Origin: Bacteroidales bacterium
GTDB lineage: Bacteria > Bacteroidota > Bacteroidia > Bacteroidales > UBA932
NCBI GenBank assembly: GCA_016281015.1
Contig: JAEEHS010000073.1
Location: forward strand, 1-46,675
Direction of reading: 5' to 3'
DNA length: 46,675 bases
Shown in pieces: positions 26,105 to 33,871 of this stretch. The position numbers and the translations under genes were made by a program. The notes beneath the pieces are model-generated. The model did not search any database. It had not been told where the DNA came from and worked only from the letters and a program-made list of their open reading frames with translations. The stretch's first letter is position 1, and every line of letters begins with the position of its first letter.

Positions 26105-26896
26105 ATGAACAAAATCCATCCGCTCGCATGCGTGAGTCCGAAAGCCAAACTCGGCGACAACGTCGAGGTCGGACCCTTCGCATACATCGACGAAAACGTC
26201 GAAATCGGCGACGGCTGCAAGATTCTTCCGAATGCCGTCATTTTCTCGTATGTCAGAATGGGGAAAGACTGCACGGTCTTTCCGGGTGCCGTGGTCGGCG
26301 CCATTCCCCAGGACCTCAAGTTCGACGGGGAGGAGTCCTGGGTCGAAATCGGCGACCGGGTCAATATCCGTGAATGCGTGACCATCAACCGGGGAACAGC
26401 CGCCTCCGGCAAGGCCCTCACCAAAATCGGCAATGATGTCCTCGTGATGTCCTATGTCCATGTCGCCCACGACTGCAACATCGGCAACCACACCATCCTC
26501 GTCTCCAAGGTCGCCCTGGCCGGCGAGACCGACGTGGATGACTGGGCTATCGTCGGCGGAGCGTCCGTCGCCCACCAGTTCACCAAAGTCGGCTGCCACG
26601 CCATGATCGGCGGATTCTCCAAACTGACCAAGGACGTGCCGCCCTATGCCCTGGCCGGCCGTACGGAGTGCTGCTTCGAGGGGGTCAACCGCGTCGGACT
26701 GGCCCGCCGCGGATTCTCAGAAGTGGAAATCAACGAAATCAAGGACATCTACGAGACCCTTTACAACAAGGGCATGAATGTGTCCGATGCCCTCTCCTAC
26801 ATCGAGGAGAACTTCCCCCAGACCGAACGCCGGGACAACATCATCCGCTTCATCCGCGCTTCCAAGCGGGGTATCATCCGCCCGCCGAAACGCTGA
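26105..26896 (+). CDS. lpxA: UDP-N-acetylglucosamine acyltransferase
   Basis: A 263-residue hexapeptide-repeat enzyme that transfers a hydroxyacyl chain from ACP to the 3-OH of UDP-GlcNAc, the first reaction of lipid A synthesis. The beta-helix covers residues 1-190 (VSPKAKLGDNVEVGPF at the start); the catalytic base lies in VHVAHDCNIGNH; the C-terminal helical domain follows GVNRVGLARRGF. It sits 28 bases after lpxC, and its stop overlaps the next ATG (TGATG). Confidence 0.95.
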   Translation: MNKIHPLACVSPKAKLGDNVEVGPFAYIDENVEIGDGCKILPNAVIFSYVRMGKDCTVFPGAVVGAIPQDLKFDGEESWVEIGDRVNIRECVTINRGTAASGKALTKIGNDVLVMSYVHVAHDCNIGNHTILVSKVALAGETDVDDWAIVGGASVAHQFTKVGCHAMIGGFSKLTKDVPPYALAGRTECCFEGVNRVGLARRGFSEVEINEIKDIYETLYNKGMNVSDALSYIEENFPQTERRDNIIRFIRASKRGIIRPPKR

Positions 26897-27561
26897 TGCT
26901 GCTGTCCACGGCATATTTCCCGCCCGTGCCATACCTGGCCCTCCTGGCCAGAGACATGACCCTGTCCCCGGACAGGGTCTGTCCTTCTACCGCCTTGATG
27001 GAAGCCTCCGAACGCTATCAGAAGCAGTCCTATCGGAACCGGTGCTACATTCTGGGCGGTGACGGCGTCGAGATGTTGCAGGTCCCCGTCGTCCATGCCG
27101 AAGACATGTCCATCCGCTCCGTTCGCGTAGACTGGTCCACCCCCTGGCTCATCCGGACGGAGCGGGCGCTGGACACAGCCTACTATAGTTCCGCCTACTT
27201 TGAATACTACCGGGACGAACTTTTCGCCATCCTCGAAGAGCGCCCCGAACGGCTGTGGGACCTCAACCTCCGGACCCTGGACTTCCTGCTGAAAAAGACC
27301 GGCATCACCTGCACCCTGCAAGAGACCGCAGACTTCGCCGCGCCCTTCGAGCCCCAGGAGGGTGCCATGGACGGCATCCCCGATGACTACCGCTTCCGGA
27401 TCCACCCCAAGCGCCCCGACACCATCCTTCACGACCTCGGTCTGGAAAAGCCCTATTTCCAGGTCTTCGCAGACCGCTTCGGCTTCACCCCCGGACTCAG
27501 CGCCCTCGACCTCCTCTTCAATGAAGGCCCCGACAGCATCCTCTGGCTGAAACGGCTGTAG
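26896..27561 (+). CDS. WbqC-like family protein
   Basis: A 221-residue member of the WbqC-like family, named from O-antigen clusters but of unknown activity. Typical features: the N-terminal TAYFPPVPYLALLA, the QKQSYRNRCYI segment near residue 38, and VDWSTPW near 76. Upstream in-frame codons overlap lpxA in another frame and are rejected; the ATG at 26896 shares one base with the lpxA stop. Position suggests an envelope-related role, but the family is also found elsewhere in genomes. Confidence 0.8.
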   Translation: MLLSTAYFPPVPYLALLARDMTLSPDRVCPSTALMEASERYQKQSYRNRCYILGGDGVEMLQVPVVHAEDMSIRSVRVDWSTPWLIRTERALDTAYYSSAYFEYYRDELFAILEERPERLWDLNLRTLDFLLKKTGITCTLQETADFAAPFEPQEGAMDGIPDDYRFRIHPKRPDTILHDLGLEKPYFQVFADRFGFTPGLSALDLLFNEGPDSILWLKRL

Positions 27562-27575
27562 TATTCCCCTGCCCC

Positions 27576-27601
27576 CGATTCCCTGTCGACGCGGTGAAAG
27601 G
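27576..27601 (+). repeat. 26-base intergenic repeat, copy A
   Basis: Begins CGATTCCCTGTCGACGCGG and ends GAAAGG. An inverted copy with a single substitution is at 32116-32141. This copy lies 15 bases after the WbqC-like stop and 20 bases before a TATCTTTG box; here GATTCC (27577) and GGAATC (27600-27605) could also form a small hairpin. Confidence 0.75.
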
Positions 27602-27620
27602 AATCAACGCTGCGGGAAGC

Positions 27621-27656
27621 TATCTTTGCAGGGTTCTGCAATTATGATTATCTTTG
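27621..27656 (+). promoter_or_regulatory. Promoter of the metallophosphoesterase operon (two nested boxes)
   Basis: TATCTTTG occurs at 27621-27628 and again at 27649-27656. The TTTG of the first copy is exactly 20 bases from the second, so it can act as -33 for the second box. The ATG at 27662 follows 6 bases after the second box. Confidence 0.7.
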
Positions 27657-27661
27657 TTTCC

Positions 27662-28756
27662 ATGATGAAATACGTCCTTCTGGCTTTTCTGCTGCTGCTT
27701 CTGCTCCTGACCGGCTATGTCGCCTGGCGGACCTGGTGTGTCCTGCCGCTGGCAAATGGATGGAAACTACTGATTATCAGCATTTACGCTCTGTCCTTTT
27801 GCTGCATATTCATCAACTTTGGGATGAAAGGACGGCTCCCCATGGGCCTTGCTACCTTCTCCTATGAACTCGGCAACAGCTGGCTGATTATTTTCTTGTA
27901 TGCCCTGCTGTTTTTTGTCCTGCTGGACCTCGGCCGGGCAGTCCGGCTCGTTCCATCCTCCTTCCTGCATGACTCCTGGGCCGGTACGCTGACCGTGTTC
28001 GGCATCATCGCCGTGCTGCTCGTCTATGGAGGTATCCACTACCACCATAAATACCGGATTCCGCTGGAAATCGAAACGGAGAAGCCCCTGGACCGTCCCC
28101 TCACCATTGTCCTTGCGAGCGACCTCCATGCCGGCTACCACAACCGACGAAAGGAAGTCGGACGTTGGGTGGACCTCATCAATGCCGAGAATCCGGACAT
28201 GGTCCTGATTGCCGGAGATATCATCGACATCAGTGTCAGGCCGCTCCTCGAAGGCGGTTTTGCCGAAGAATTCCGCCGGCTGGAAGCACCGGTGTACGCC
28301 TGTCTCGGAAACCATGAATATATCTCCGGCGACGAGCAGGCCCGGCAGTTTTTCTCCGATGCGGGGATCCATCTGCTGAAAGACAGCGCCGTCCAAGCCG
28401 AGGGAATCCGCATCATCGGACGCGACGACCGATCCAACCCCTGCCGGGCCGCACTCTGGGAAATCGCTCAGGCGGACTCCCTCTTCACCATCCTGCTGGA
28501 CCATCAGCCCTACAATCTCGAAGTGGCCGAGGAGGCGGGCATTGATTTCCAGTTCAGCGGACATACCCACCACGGGCAGATCTGGCCCGGCAACTGGCTG
28601 ACCGACCTGATGTACGAGTGTGCCTACGGGAGCTATCAGAAGGGCGACACCCGCTACTATGTTTCCTCCGGTCTCGGGATCTGGGGCGGGAAATTCCGCA
28701 TCGGCACCCGCTCCGAATATGTTGTCCTGCGGCTTGTAAATAAGAACGGAAGATGA
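27662..28756 (+). CDS. Membrane-anchored metallophosphoesterase
   Basis: A 364-residue calcineurin-like phosphoesterase with several N-terminal membrane segments (about residues 1-22, 37-55, 70-88 and 102-120) and a catalytic domain of the YaeI/YkuE kind. Metal-binding motifs: SDLHAGYHN near residue 152, GDIID, GNHE and the final GHTHHGQIW. It probably hydrolyses a phosphodiester or phosphomonoester near the membrane; relatives include UDP-diacylglucosamine hydrolases, but that assignment is not supported here. The ATG at 27662 fits the second -7 box; 27644 is an alternative. Its end overlaps the next gene by ATGA. Confidence 0.83.
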   Translation: MMKYVLLAFLLLLLLLTGYVAWRTWCVLPLANGWKLLIISIYALSFCCIFINFGMKGRLPMGLATFSYELGNSWLIIFLYALLFFVLLDLGRAVRLVPSSFLHDSWAGTLTVFGIIAVLLVYGGIHYHHKYRIPLEIETEKPLDRPLTIVLASDLHAGYHNRRKEVGRWVDLINAENPDMVLIAGDIIDISVRPLLEGGFAEEFRRLEAPVYACLGNHEYISGDEQARQFFSDAGIHLLKDSAVQAEGIRIIGRDDRSNPCRAALWEIAQADSLFTILLDHQPYNLEVAEEAGIDFQFSGHTHHGQIWPGNWLTDLMYECAYGSYQKGDTRYYVSSGLGIWGGKFRIGTRSEYVVLRLVNKNGR

Positions 28757-29466
28757 ACGAACTCCTCTCTCAGATGCTTTCCCATGCCGACCCCTCGCAG
28801 GTGGAGGGCCTTGCCCGCTTTTTCAAGACCGGACCGGGACAGTACGGCGAGGGCGACCGTTTTCTGGGCATCAAGGTGCCCGTGACCCGCTCTGTCGTCA
28901 AGTCCTGCTGGAAGAAAACCGGCTTCCCGGAGTTGGAGGAGTGTATGGCAAGCGAATACCATGAAGTGCGTCTGGCTGCCCTTCTGGCCCTGGTGGAAAT
29001 CTTCCGGCATGGGAAGGAGGACCTCCGGCAGGCCTGTGTCCAATTCTATCTGGCCCATACCGACCGAATCAACAACTGGGATCTGGTGGACCTTTCCTCG
29101 TATCCGCTGCTGGGCGAGTGGCTTCTGGACAAAGACCGGACGCTGCTCTACGACCTCGCCCGCAGCGGCCGCACCCTCTGGGAACAGCGCATCGGGATGG
29201 TCAGTACCATGACTTTCATCCGGCATGGACAGTTGGACGACACCTTCGCCATCGCCGACACCCTGCTCGATCATCCGCATGACCTGATCCACAAAGCCGT
29301 CGGCTGGCTCCTTAGGGAGGCCGGAAAGCGGGACCAGGAGGCCCTGGAAGGCTACCTGCGAGCGGGCGGCCGCTATCAAAGAATGCCCAGGACCATGCTT
29401 CGCTATGCTATCGAGAGATTTCCCGAGGAGCGGCGAAGGCAATATCTGCAAGGCCATGTCCACTGA
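28753..29466 (+). CDS. AlkD-like DNA alkylation repair protein
   Basis: A 237-residue protein of helical HEAT-like repeats, matching DNA alkylation repair (AlkD) enzymes that remove bulky or charged alkylated bases. Key segments: GIKVPVTRSVVK near residue 38, HEVRLAALLAL, the INNWDLVDLSS stretch that includes the conserved W-D near 112, and LWEQRIGMV. It overlaps the phosphoesterase by 4 bases and the uracil-glycosylase-type gene by 11, forming a small base-excision-repair pair. Confidence 0.88.
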   Translation: MNELLSQMLSHADPSQVEGLARFFKTGPGQYGEGDRFLGIKVPVTRSVVKSCWKKTGFPELEECMASEYHEVRLAALLALVEIFRHGKEDLRQACVQFYLAHTDRINNWDLVDLSSYPLLGEWLLDKDRTLLYDLARSGRTLWEQRIGMVSTMTFIRHGQLDDTFAIADTLLDHPHDLIHKAVGWLLREAGKRDQEALEGYLRAGGRYQRMPRTMLRYAIERFPEERRRQYLQGHVH

Positions 29467-30016
29467 AAAGCACCCCTTCGAGCCCTTCCTGCCGGACGGA
29501 GCACGCCTGCTTTTCCTTGGCAGTTTTCCGCCTCAGCCCCACCGCTGGTGCATGTCCTTCTACTACCCCAACTGGATCAATGACTTCTGGCGCATCATGG
29601 GGCTGATCCATTTTGGCGACAAGGACCATTTCTGCGTCGTCGGCGAAAAGCGCTTCGACGAAGCGGCCATCCGGACATTCTGCACCGAAGAAGGCCTTGC
29701 CTTCTACGATACTGCCTGCGAGGTGCGACGCCTGAAGGACAATGCCTCGGATGCCTTTCTGGAAGTGGTCACGCCGACAGATATTCCCGCTCTGCTTCGA
29801 CAGATTCCCATGTGCCGGCATCTGGTTACCACCGGCCAGAAGGCCACCGAGGTCATCGCTCAGACCTGCGGCTGCGCGATTCCGCCGATGGGCGCCTGGC
29901 GCGACGTGCGGATTGACGGCCGGGCGCTTCGCTTCTGGCGCATGCCCTCCTCTTCCCGCGCCTACCCGCTCCCCCTCGAAAAAAAAGCCGCCGCCTACCA
30001 GCAACTTTTTCTCTGA
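29456..30016 (+). CDS. Uracil-DNA glycosylase family protein
   Basis: A 186-residue protein of the UDG-like superfamily, in a Bacteroidota subgroup resembling mismatch-specific glycosylases. The first motif is LLFLGSFPP near residue 18; RWCMSFYYPNWINDFWR is the group signature; the C-terminal motif is MPSSSRAYP. It would remove damaged or mispaired bases; specificity is unknown. The ATG at 29456 is used because the homology begins soon after it. The stop lies within a small hairpin. Confidence 0.83.
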   Translation: MSTEKHPFEPFLPDGARLLFLGSFPPQPHRWCMSFYYPNWINDFWRIMGLIHFGDKDHFCVVGEKRFDEAAIRTFCTEEGLAFYDTACEVRRLKDNASDAFLEVVTPTDIPALLRQIPMCRHLVTTGQKATEVIAQTCGCAIPPMGAWRDVRIDGRALRFWRMPSSSRAYPLPLEKKAAAYQQLFL

Positions 30017-30035
30017 GCGACATGGTTTGTCGCTC
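30015..30035 (+). terminator. Hairpin at the end of the repair operon
   Basis: GAGCGACA (30015-30022) pairs perfectly with TGTCGCTC (30028-30035) around a 5-base loop. It begins inside the stop codon of the uracil-glycosylase-type gene. No T-tract follows directly, so it is a weak or partial terminator, or a processing barrier before the next promoter. Confidence 0.5.
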
Positions 30036-30043
30036 CGAAGGAT

Positions 30044-30051
30044 TATCTTTG
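30044..30051 (+). promoter_or_regulatory. -7 box of the GIY-YIG/WYL unit
   Basis: TATCTTTG, 25 bases before the ATG at 30076. A TTTG at 30026 is too close (14 bases) to be a standard -33 box. Confidence 0.65.
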
Positions 30052-30075
30052 CAGAAAACCATACGCGACAAAGAA

Positions 30076-30855
30076 ATGAATACTGACAGAATCCAGAAAA
30101 TCAATGAAGTCATTGATCAGTTTTTTCAGTCAAACCCGTCAGTCAATAAAGTGCCGGCGAAATCTTTGATGCCAGATTTTATTCGGGCTGGAGTGTTTCA
30201 AAAAGATTACACAAGAGAAGGTCTGCCCATTCGAAAGGTCTTGAGGGAATTAGATAAGGAGGGAAATCTGGATGCCATTCCGAGCGTATTGGCGGAAGCA
30301 AAGACGAAGAATACGAATTGGTTCTTTGTCCGTATAGGGGCACCTTTAGAACCAGAGGAACACCAGAACACGTCTCCTGAGAAAACAACCCATCTTTCGG
30401 CAATAGGTTTCTCCGCGCCGGTCCGCATCGCGGAGCTTCGTACGAACTCTTCTCTGATTCCGGAGTTTCCGGGAGTCTACATTGTGCTCCGTAGAAAGAA
30501 GGATGCTCCCGTATTCCTGCCAGTCGGATCCGGAGGACATTATGGAGGCGATGATCCCAATGTTCCCATTTCAGAATTGGAGAGCAATTGGATTCCGGAC
30601 GAGGAAATCGTCTATATCGGCATGACTCGTAGCAGCCTCCGCCATCGCATCGGTACCTATCTCCGTTTTGGGGCGGGGCAGCCTGTCGGCCACTGGGGCG
30701 GACGCTATATCTGGCAGCTCCAAGACCATGAGGACCTGGAATTCTGCTGGAAGGCCATGCCGACCGGGGATCCGGATCAGATGGAGAGCCAATTGATCGA
30801 TCTGTTCAAGCAGCAGCATGGAGGGAGACGGCCTTTTGCCAATTTGAGTAAATAA
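30076..30855 (+). CDS. GIY-YIG nuclease domain protein with an N-terminal recognition-type domain
   Basis: A 259-residue protein. The C-terminal half has a complete GIY-YIG nuclease pattern: GVY at 133-135, VYIG at 179-182, arginines R189/R191 in SLRHRIG, the metal-binding E237 in QMESQLIDLF, and N256 in PFANLS. A GHWGGRYIWQL segment (205-215) is a further group feature. Residues 1-90 are unrelated and look like a small winged-helix or sensor domain (LPIRKVLRELDKEGN, NTNWFF). The first part is clearly AT-richer than its surroundings (about 48% GC counted by hand over 30181-30420), suggesting recent acquisition. The stop shares one base with the WYL gene. A role in defence or element control is inference. 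Confidence 0.72.
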   Translation: MNTDRIQKINEVIDQFFQSNPSVNKVPAKSLMPDFIRAGVFQKDYTREGLPIRKVLRELDKEGNLDAIPSVLAEAKTKNTNWFFVRIGAPLEPEEHQNTSPEKTTHLSAIGFSAPVRIAELRTNSSLIPEFPGVYIVLRRKKDAPVFLPVGSGGHYGGDDPNVPISELESNWIPDEEIVYIGMTRSSLRHRIGTYLRFGAGQPVGHWGGRYIWQLQDHEDLEFCWKAMPTGDPDQMESQLIDLFKQQHGGRRPFANLSK

Positions 30856-31751
30856 TGCAACAGACCAAGCAACTGCGGCGCTATGGGCGCATCATCAACA
30901 AACTCAGCGGCAACATGAAATATGTTCCGACAGAGGAGTTGCTGGATGCCGCCCAGGGCATCATGGGGGAAGATGAACGGGTGACGCAGCGGACTTTGCA
31001 GCGGAACATCCATGAAATGGCCGAACTCTTCGGCATCGAAATCAAGCATGCTCCCGGAAAAGGATACTATATCTCGGAATACACGCCGGTCGCAAGCCGA
31101 TATGTCCAGCTATTGAGAGATATCGAGATGCTGCAGCTCGTCGAAGAGAACAAAGAGTTTCATGACTTGATCATCCCGGAAGAGAGCCAGATGGTCTTCA
31201 GCGTAGAAATCGCCCCTGTCATACAGGTCATCCAAAGCCGTCAGGTCGTGTCCTTTGATTACACCTATTTCCGTGAGAATGGGAAGGTGCGCCGCAAGAC
31301 CGTCCAGCCGTACTTCCTGAAAGAGTCGCAGCACCGCTGGTATCTGCTGGGCAAAGATGAGGACGGCAAGATGAAATGCTTCGAGATGGGCCGGATGCAG
31401 GGGTTCAAAGCCCATGAGGAAACCTTCCGGCGGGATGCCTCCATCGATGGAAAAGCGCTGTTTCAGGACTGTTTCGGTGTCTGGAACGATCCGGAGATCC
31501 CGGTGGAGGAAATCATCCTTCACTATGACAGTCTGGATGCGGGATTTCTGAAAACGCTGCCCATCCATCCCTCCCAGACCATTGTCCGGGAAGATGCCGA
31601 CGGCATCACCCTCCGCCTGCATCTTCGCGTTACCAACGATTTGAGGATGGAACTGCTGCGGCGCAGCCGCTCAGTCGAAGTCATCCAGCCTGGACACCTA
31701 AGACAAGAACTGCATGAAATCTACGAAAAAGCCCTCGAAAGAAACGCGTAA
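30855..31751 (+). CDS. WYL-domain transcriptional regulator
   Basis: A 298-residue regulator: an N-terminal helix-turn-helix region (about 1-75, with VTQRTLQRNIHEM) and a WYL domain (about 110-200) whose signature is HRWYLLGKDEDG near residue 158; a C-terminal WCX-type extension follows. WYL domains bind nucleic acid or small ligands and often control phage-defence operons or DNA-damage genes. It is translationally coupled to the GIY-YIG nuclease gene (TAATG), so it probably regulates that gene or responds to the same signal. Confidence 0.87.
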   Translation: MQQTKQLRRYGRIINKLSGNMKYVPTEELLDAAQGIMGEDERVTQRTLQRNIHEMAELFGIEIKHAPGKGYYISEYTPVASRYVQLLRDIEMLQLVEENKEFHDLIIPEESQMVFSVEIAPVIQVIQSRQVVSFDYTYFRENGKVRRKTVQPYFLKESQHRWYLLGKDEDGKMKCFEMGRMQGFKAHEETFRRDASIDGKALFQDCFGVWNDPEIPVEEIILHYDSLDAGFLKTLPIHPSQTIVREDADGITLRLHLRVTNDLRMELLRRSRSVEVIQPGHLRQELHEIYEKALERNA

Positions 31752-32109
31752 CATTTTGACGGAAAGGTCCTTCCTGGGATTATACTGCCGGATTGTGCTG
31801 GGGCTGGTGACCTTTTGGCTTTTTTGTTACGTGATCCAGGAGTGCGATCAGCGGAAGCTGGAGAAGGAGGAGCAGCAGAAAGGCCGGAAAACCACGGTCT
31901 GGAAGAACCTCGACCCGAACCGGCGGCCGTCTGAAATCCAGTCCTACGACTACGAGAATTTCACGGTCACTTATTACCCGGAAGAAGAGCCGCGCAGCTA
32001 TACCCCGGACAAGAAGGCGGGCTCATACACCGTCGAACCGGACCTCATCGACCTGAACGACGTCGACCCCTACGACTTGATCGACTACCTCGACGCAGAC
32101 CTCGATTAA
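31714..32109 (+). CDS. Small acidic single-pass membrane protein, unknown
   Basis: 131 residues with one predicted membrane segment (about 21-42, GLYCRIVLGLVTFWLFCYVI), a basic N-terminus and a strongly acidic C-terminal tail (DLIDLNDVDPYDLIDYLD). Topology would place the acidic domain outside the cytoplasm. The ATG overlaps the WYL gene by 38 bases in another frame; no later ATG precedes the membrane segment. No family is recognised. The unusually long overlap and the lack of homology make the start less certain than for other genes. Confidence 0.6.
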   Translation: MKSTKKPSKETRNILTERSFLGLYCRIVLGLVTFWLFCYVIQECDQRKLEKEEQQKGRKTTVWKNLDPNRRPSEIQSYDYENFTVTYYPEEEPRSYTPDKKAGSYTVEPDLIDLNDVDPYDLIDYLDADLD

Positions 32110-32115
32110 CCCTCC

Positions 32116-32141
32116 CCTTTCGCCGCGTCGACAGGGAATCG
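32116..32141 (-). repeat. 26-base intergenic repeat, copy B (inverted)
   Basis: Reverse complement of the repeat at 27576-27601 with one substitution (C for T at position 20 of the repeat). It starts 6 bases after a stop codon and lies about 25 bases before the ettA -7 box. A CCTGCCC block also precedes both copies, offset by two bases. Confidence 0.75.
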
Positions 32142-32166
32142 CGCGGGCAGGAACGAAAAAAATTCG

Positions 32167-32174
32167 TACCTTTG
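32167..32174 (+). promoter_or_regulatory. -7 box of ettA
   Basis: TACCTTTG, 17 bases before the ATG at 32191. No clear -33 TTTG. Confidence 0.6.
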
Positions 32175-32190
32175 GCAAAACGCGACATTT

Positions 32191-33867
32191 ATGGCAGACG
32201 AAACCATCATCTTTTCCATGGCCGGGGTCGGGAAAGTGCTTCCCCATAACAACCGTGTCATCCTCAAGGACATCTACCTCTCCTTCTTCTACGGGGCCAA
32301 AATCGGTATCATCGGTCTGAACGGTTCCGGAAAGAGTACCCTTCTGAAAATCATCGCCGGGGTGGAGAAATCCTACAAGGGCGAGGTCATCTGGGCACCG
32401 GGCTACACGGTGGGCTACCTGGAGCAGGAGCCACAGATGGACCCGGAGAAAACCGTCCTGGAAGTAGTCCAGGAGGGGGTCCAGGAGGTGATGGACACGC
32501 TGGCGGAATACAACGAGATCTCCTTGAAATTCATGGAGCCGATGGATGATGCCCAGATGAACCGGCTCATCGAACGCCAGGGGGAACTGACCGAGAAGAT
32601 CGAGCATCTCGACGGCTGGGAAATCGATGCCAAACTGGAAAGGGCCATGGACGCGCTCCAGTGCCCGCCGTCCGACCAGAAGGTCAAAGAGCTTTCCGGC
32701 GGCGAGCGCCGGCGGGTAGCCCTGTGCCGCCTGCTCCTCCAGCAGCCCGACGTCCTGCTCCTGGACGAACCGACCAACCACCTGGACACCGAGAGCATCC
32801 AGTGGCTGGAGGCCCATCTCCAGCAGTACAAGGGAACGGTGATTGCCGTCACGCACGACCGCTACTTCCTGGACAATGTCGCCGGATGGATCCTGGAACT
32901 GGATCGCGGCGAGGGCATCCCCTGGAAGGGAAACTACTCTTCCTGGCTGGACCAGAAGACCCAGCGCCTGGCCCAGGAAGAGAAGCAGGAATCCAAACGG
33001 CGGAAGACCCTCGAGCGGGAGCTGGAATGGGTCCGGATGGCGCCGAAGGCCCGGCAGGCCAAGCAAAAAGCCCGTCTCGGAGCTTATGAAAAACTGGCCT
33101 CCGCCGACAGCCGGCAGAAAGAGGCCAACCTGGAAATCTACATTCCGAACGGACCGCACCTTGGCAACAAGGTCATCCGTTTCAACGATGTGTCCAAGGC
33201 CTACGGAGACAAGCTCCTCTTTGAGCACCTCAGCTTCGAACTGCCACCGGCCGGCATTGTCGGGGTCATCGGCCCGAACGGGGCCGGCAAGACCACGCTC
33301 TTCCGCCTCATCATGGGCATCGAACAGCCGGACAGCGGATCCATCGAAATCGGTGAGACCGTCAAGATTGCCTATGTGGACCAGCAGCACCGGTCCATCG
33401 ACCCGGAAAAGACCGTCTATGAAACCATCGCGGGGAATTCCGAATGGGTCCGGCTCGGCGGACGGGACATCAATGCCCGCGCCTGGGTATCGCGCTTCAA
33501 CTTTTCCGGCGCAGACCAGGAAAAACTGTGCGGCGTGCTCTCCGGCGGTGAGCGGAACCGCCTGCACCTGGCGCTGACCCTTAAGGACGAAGGAAACGTC
33601 CTGCTGCTGGACGAACCGACCAACGACGTGGACGTCAACACCATCCGCGCCCTGGAAGAAGGACTGGACGCCTTTGCAGGCTGCGCGGTGGTCGTCAGCC
33701 ACGACCGCTGGTTCCTCGACCGGATTGCCACACACATCCTCGCCTACGAAGGCGAGGGAAAGGTCGTCTTTTTCGAAGGAAACTACCAGGAGTACGAAGA
33801 GAACAGAAAAATGCGCCTGGGCGATACAGAGCCCAAGCGCTTCAAGTACAAGAAGTTGATGGAGTAA
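32191..33867 (+). CDS. ettA: Energy-dependent translational throttle protein EttA (ABC-F)
   Basis: A 558-residue ABC-F ATPase that binds the ribosomal E site and tunes translation to the ATP/ADP ratio. Two nucleotide-binding domains: Walker A GLNGSGKST near residue 42 and GPNGAGKTT near 361; signatures LSGGERRR near 168 and LSGGERNR near 450; Walker B LLLDEPTNHLD and LLLDEPTNDVD. The linker between them carries the P-site tRNA interaction motif region (ERELEWVRMAPKARQAKQ). The length matches EttA (555 in E. coli). It has its own promoter and converges on the GH3 gene with a 4-base gap. Confidence 0.95.
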   Translation: MADETIIFSMAGVGKVLPHNNRVILKDIYLSFFYGAKIGIIGLNGSGKSTLLKIIAGVEKSYKGEVIWAPGYTVGYLEQEPQMDPEKTVLEVVQEGVQEVMDTLAEYNEISLKFMEPMDDAQMNRLIERQGELTEKIEHLDGWEIDAKLERAMDALQCPPSDQKVKELSGGERRRVALCRLLLQQPDVLLLDEPTNHLDTESIQWLEAHLQQYKGTVIAVTHDRYFLDNVAGWILELDRGEGIPWKGNYSSWLDQKTQRLAQEEKQESKRRKTLERELEWVRMAPKARQAKQKARLGAYEKLASADSRQKEANLEIYIPNGPHLGNKVIRFNDVSKAYGDKLLFEHLSFELPPAGIVGVIGPNGAGKTTLFRLIMGIEQPDSGSIEIGETVKIAYVDQQHRSIDPEKTVYETIAGNSEWVRLGGRDINARAWVSRFNFSGADQEKLCGVLSGGERNRLHLALTLKDEGNVLLLDEPTNDVDVNTIRALEEGLDAFAGCAVVVSHDRWFLDRIATHILAYEGEGKVVFFEGNYQEYEENRKMRLGDTEPKRFKYKKLME

Positions 33868-33871
33868 TCCC

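Noticed and set aside
24124..26433. A 769-codon minus-strand frame opposite lpxD, lpxC and lpxA
   Set aside because: It is the antisense shadow of hexapeptide-repeat coding and shows only Asp/Val/Gly-rich low-complexity sequence.
22600..26600. Short near-repeats of about 18 bases in DUF4954, lpxD and lpxA
   Set aside because: They encode hexapeptide turns and reflect protein repeats, not a DNA repeat; no CRISPR-like spacing was found anywhere in the window.
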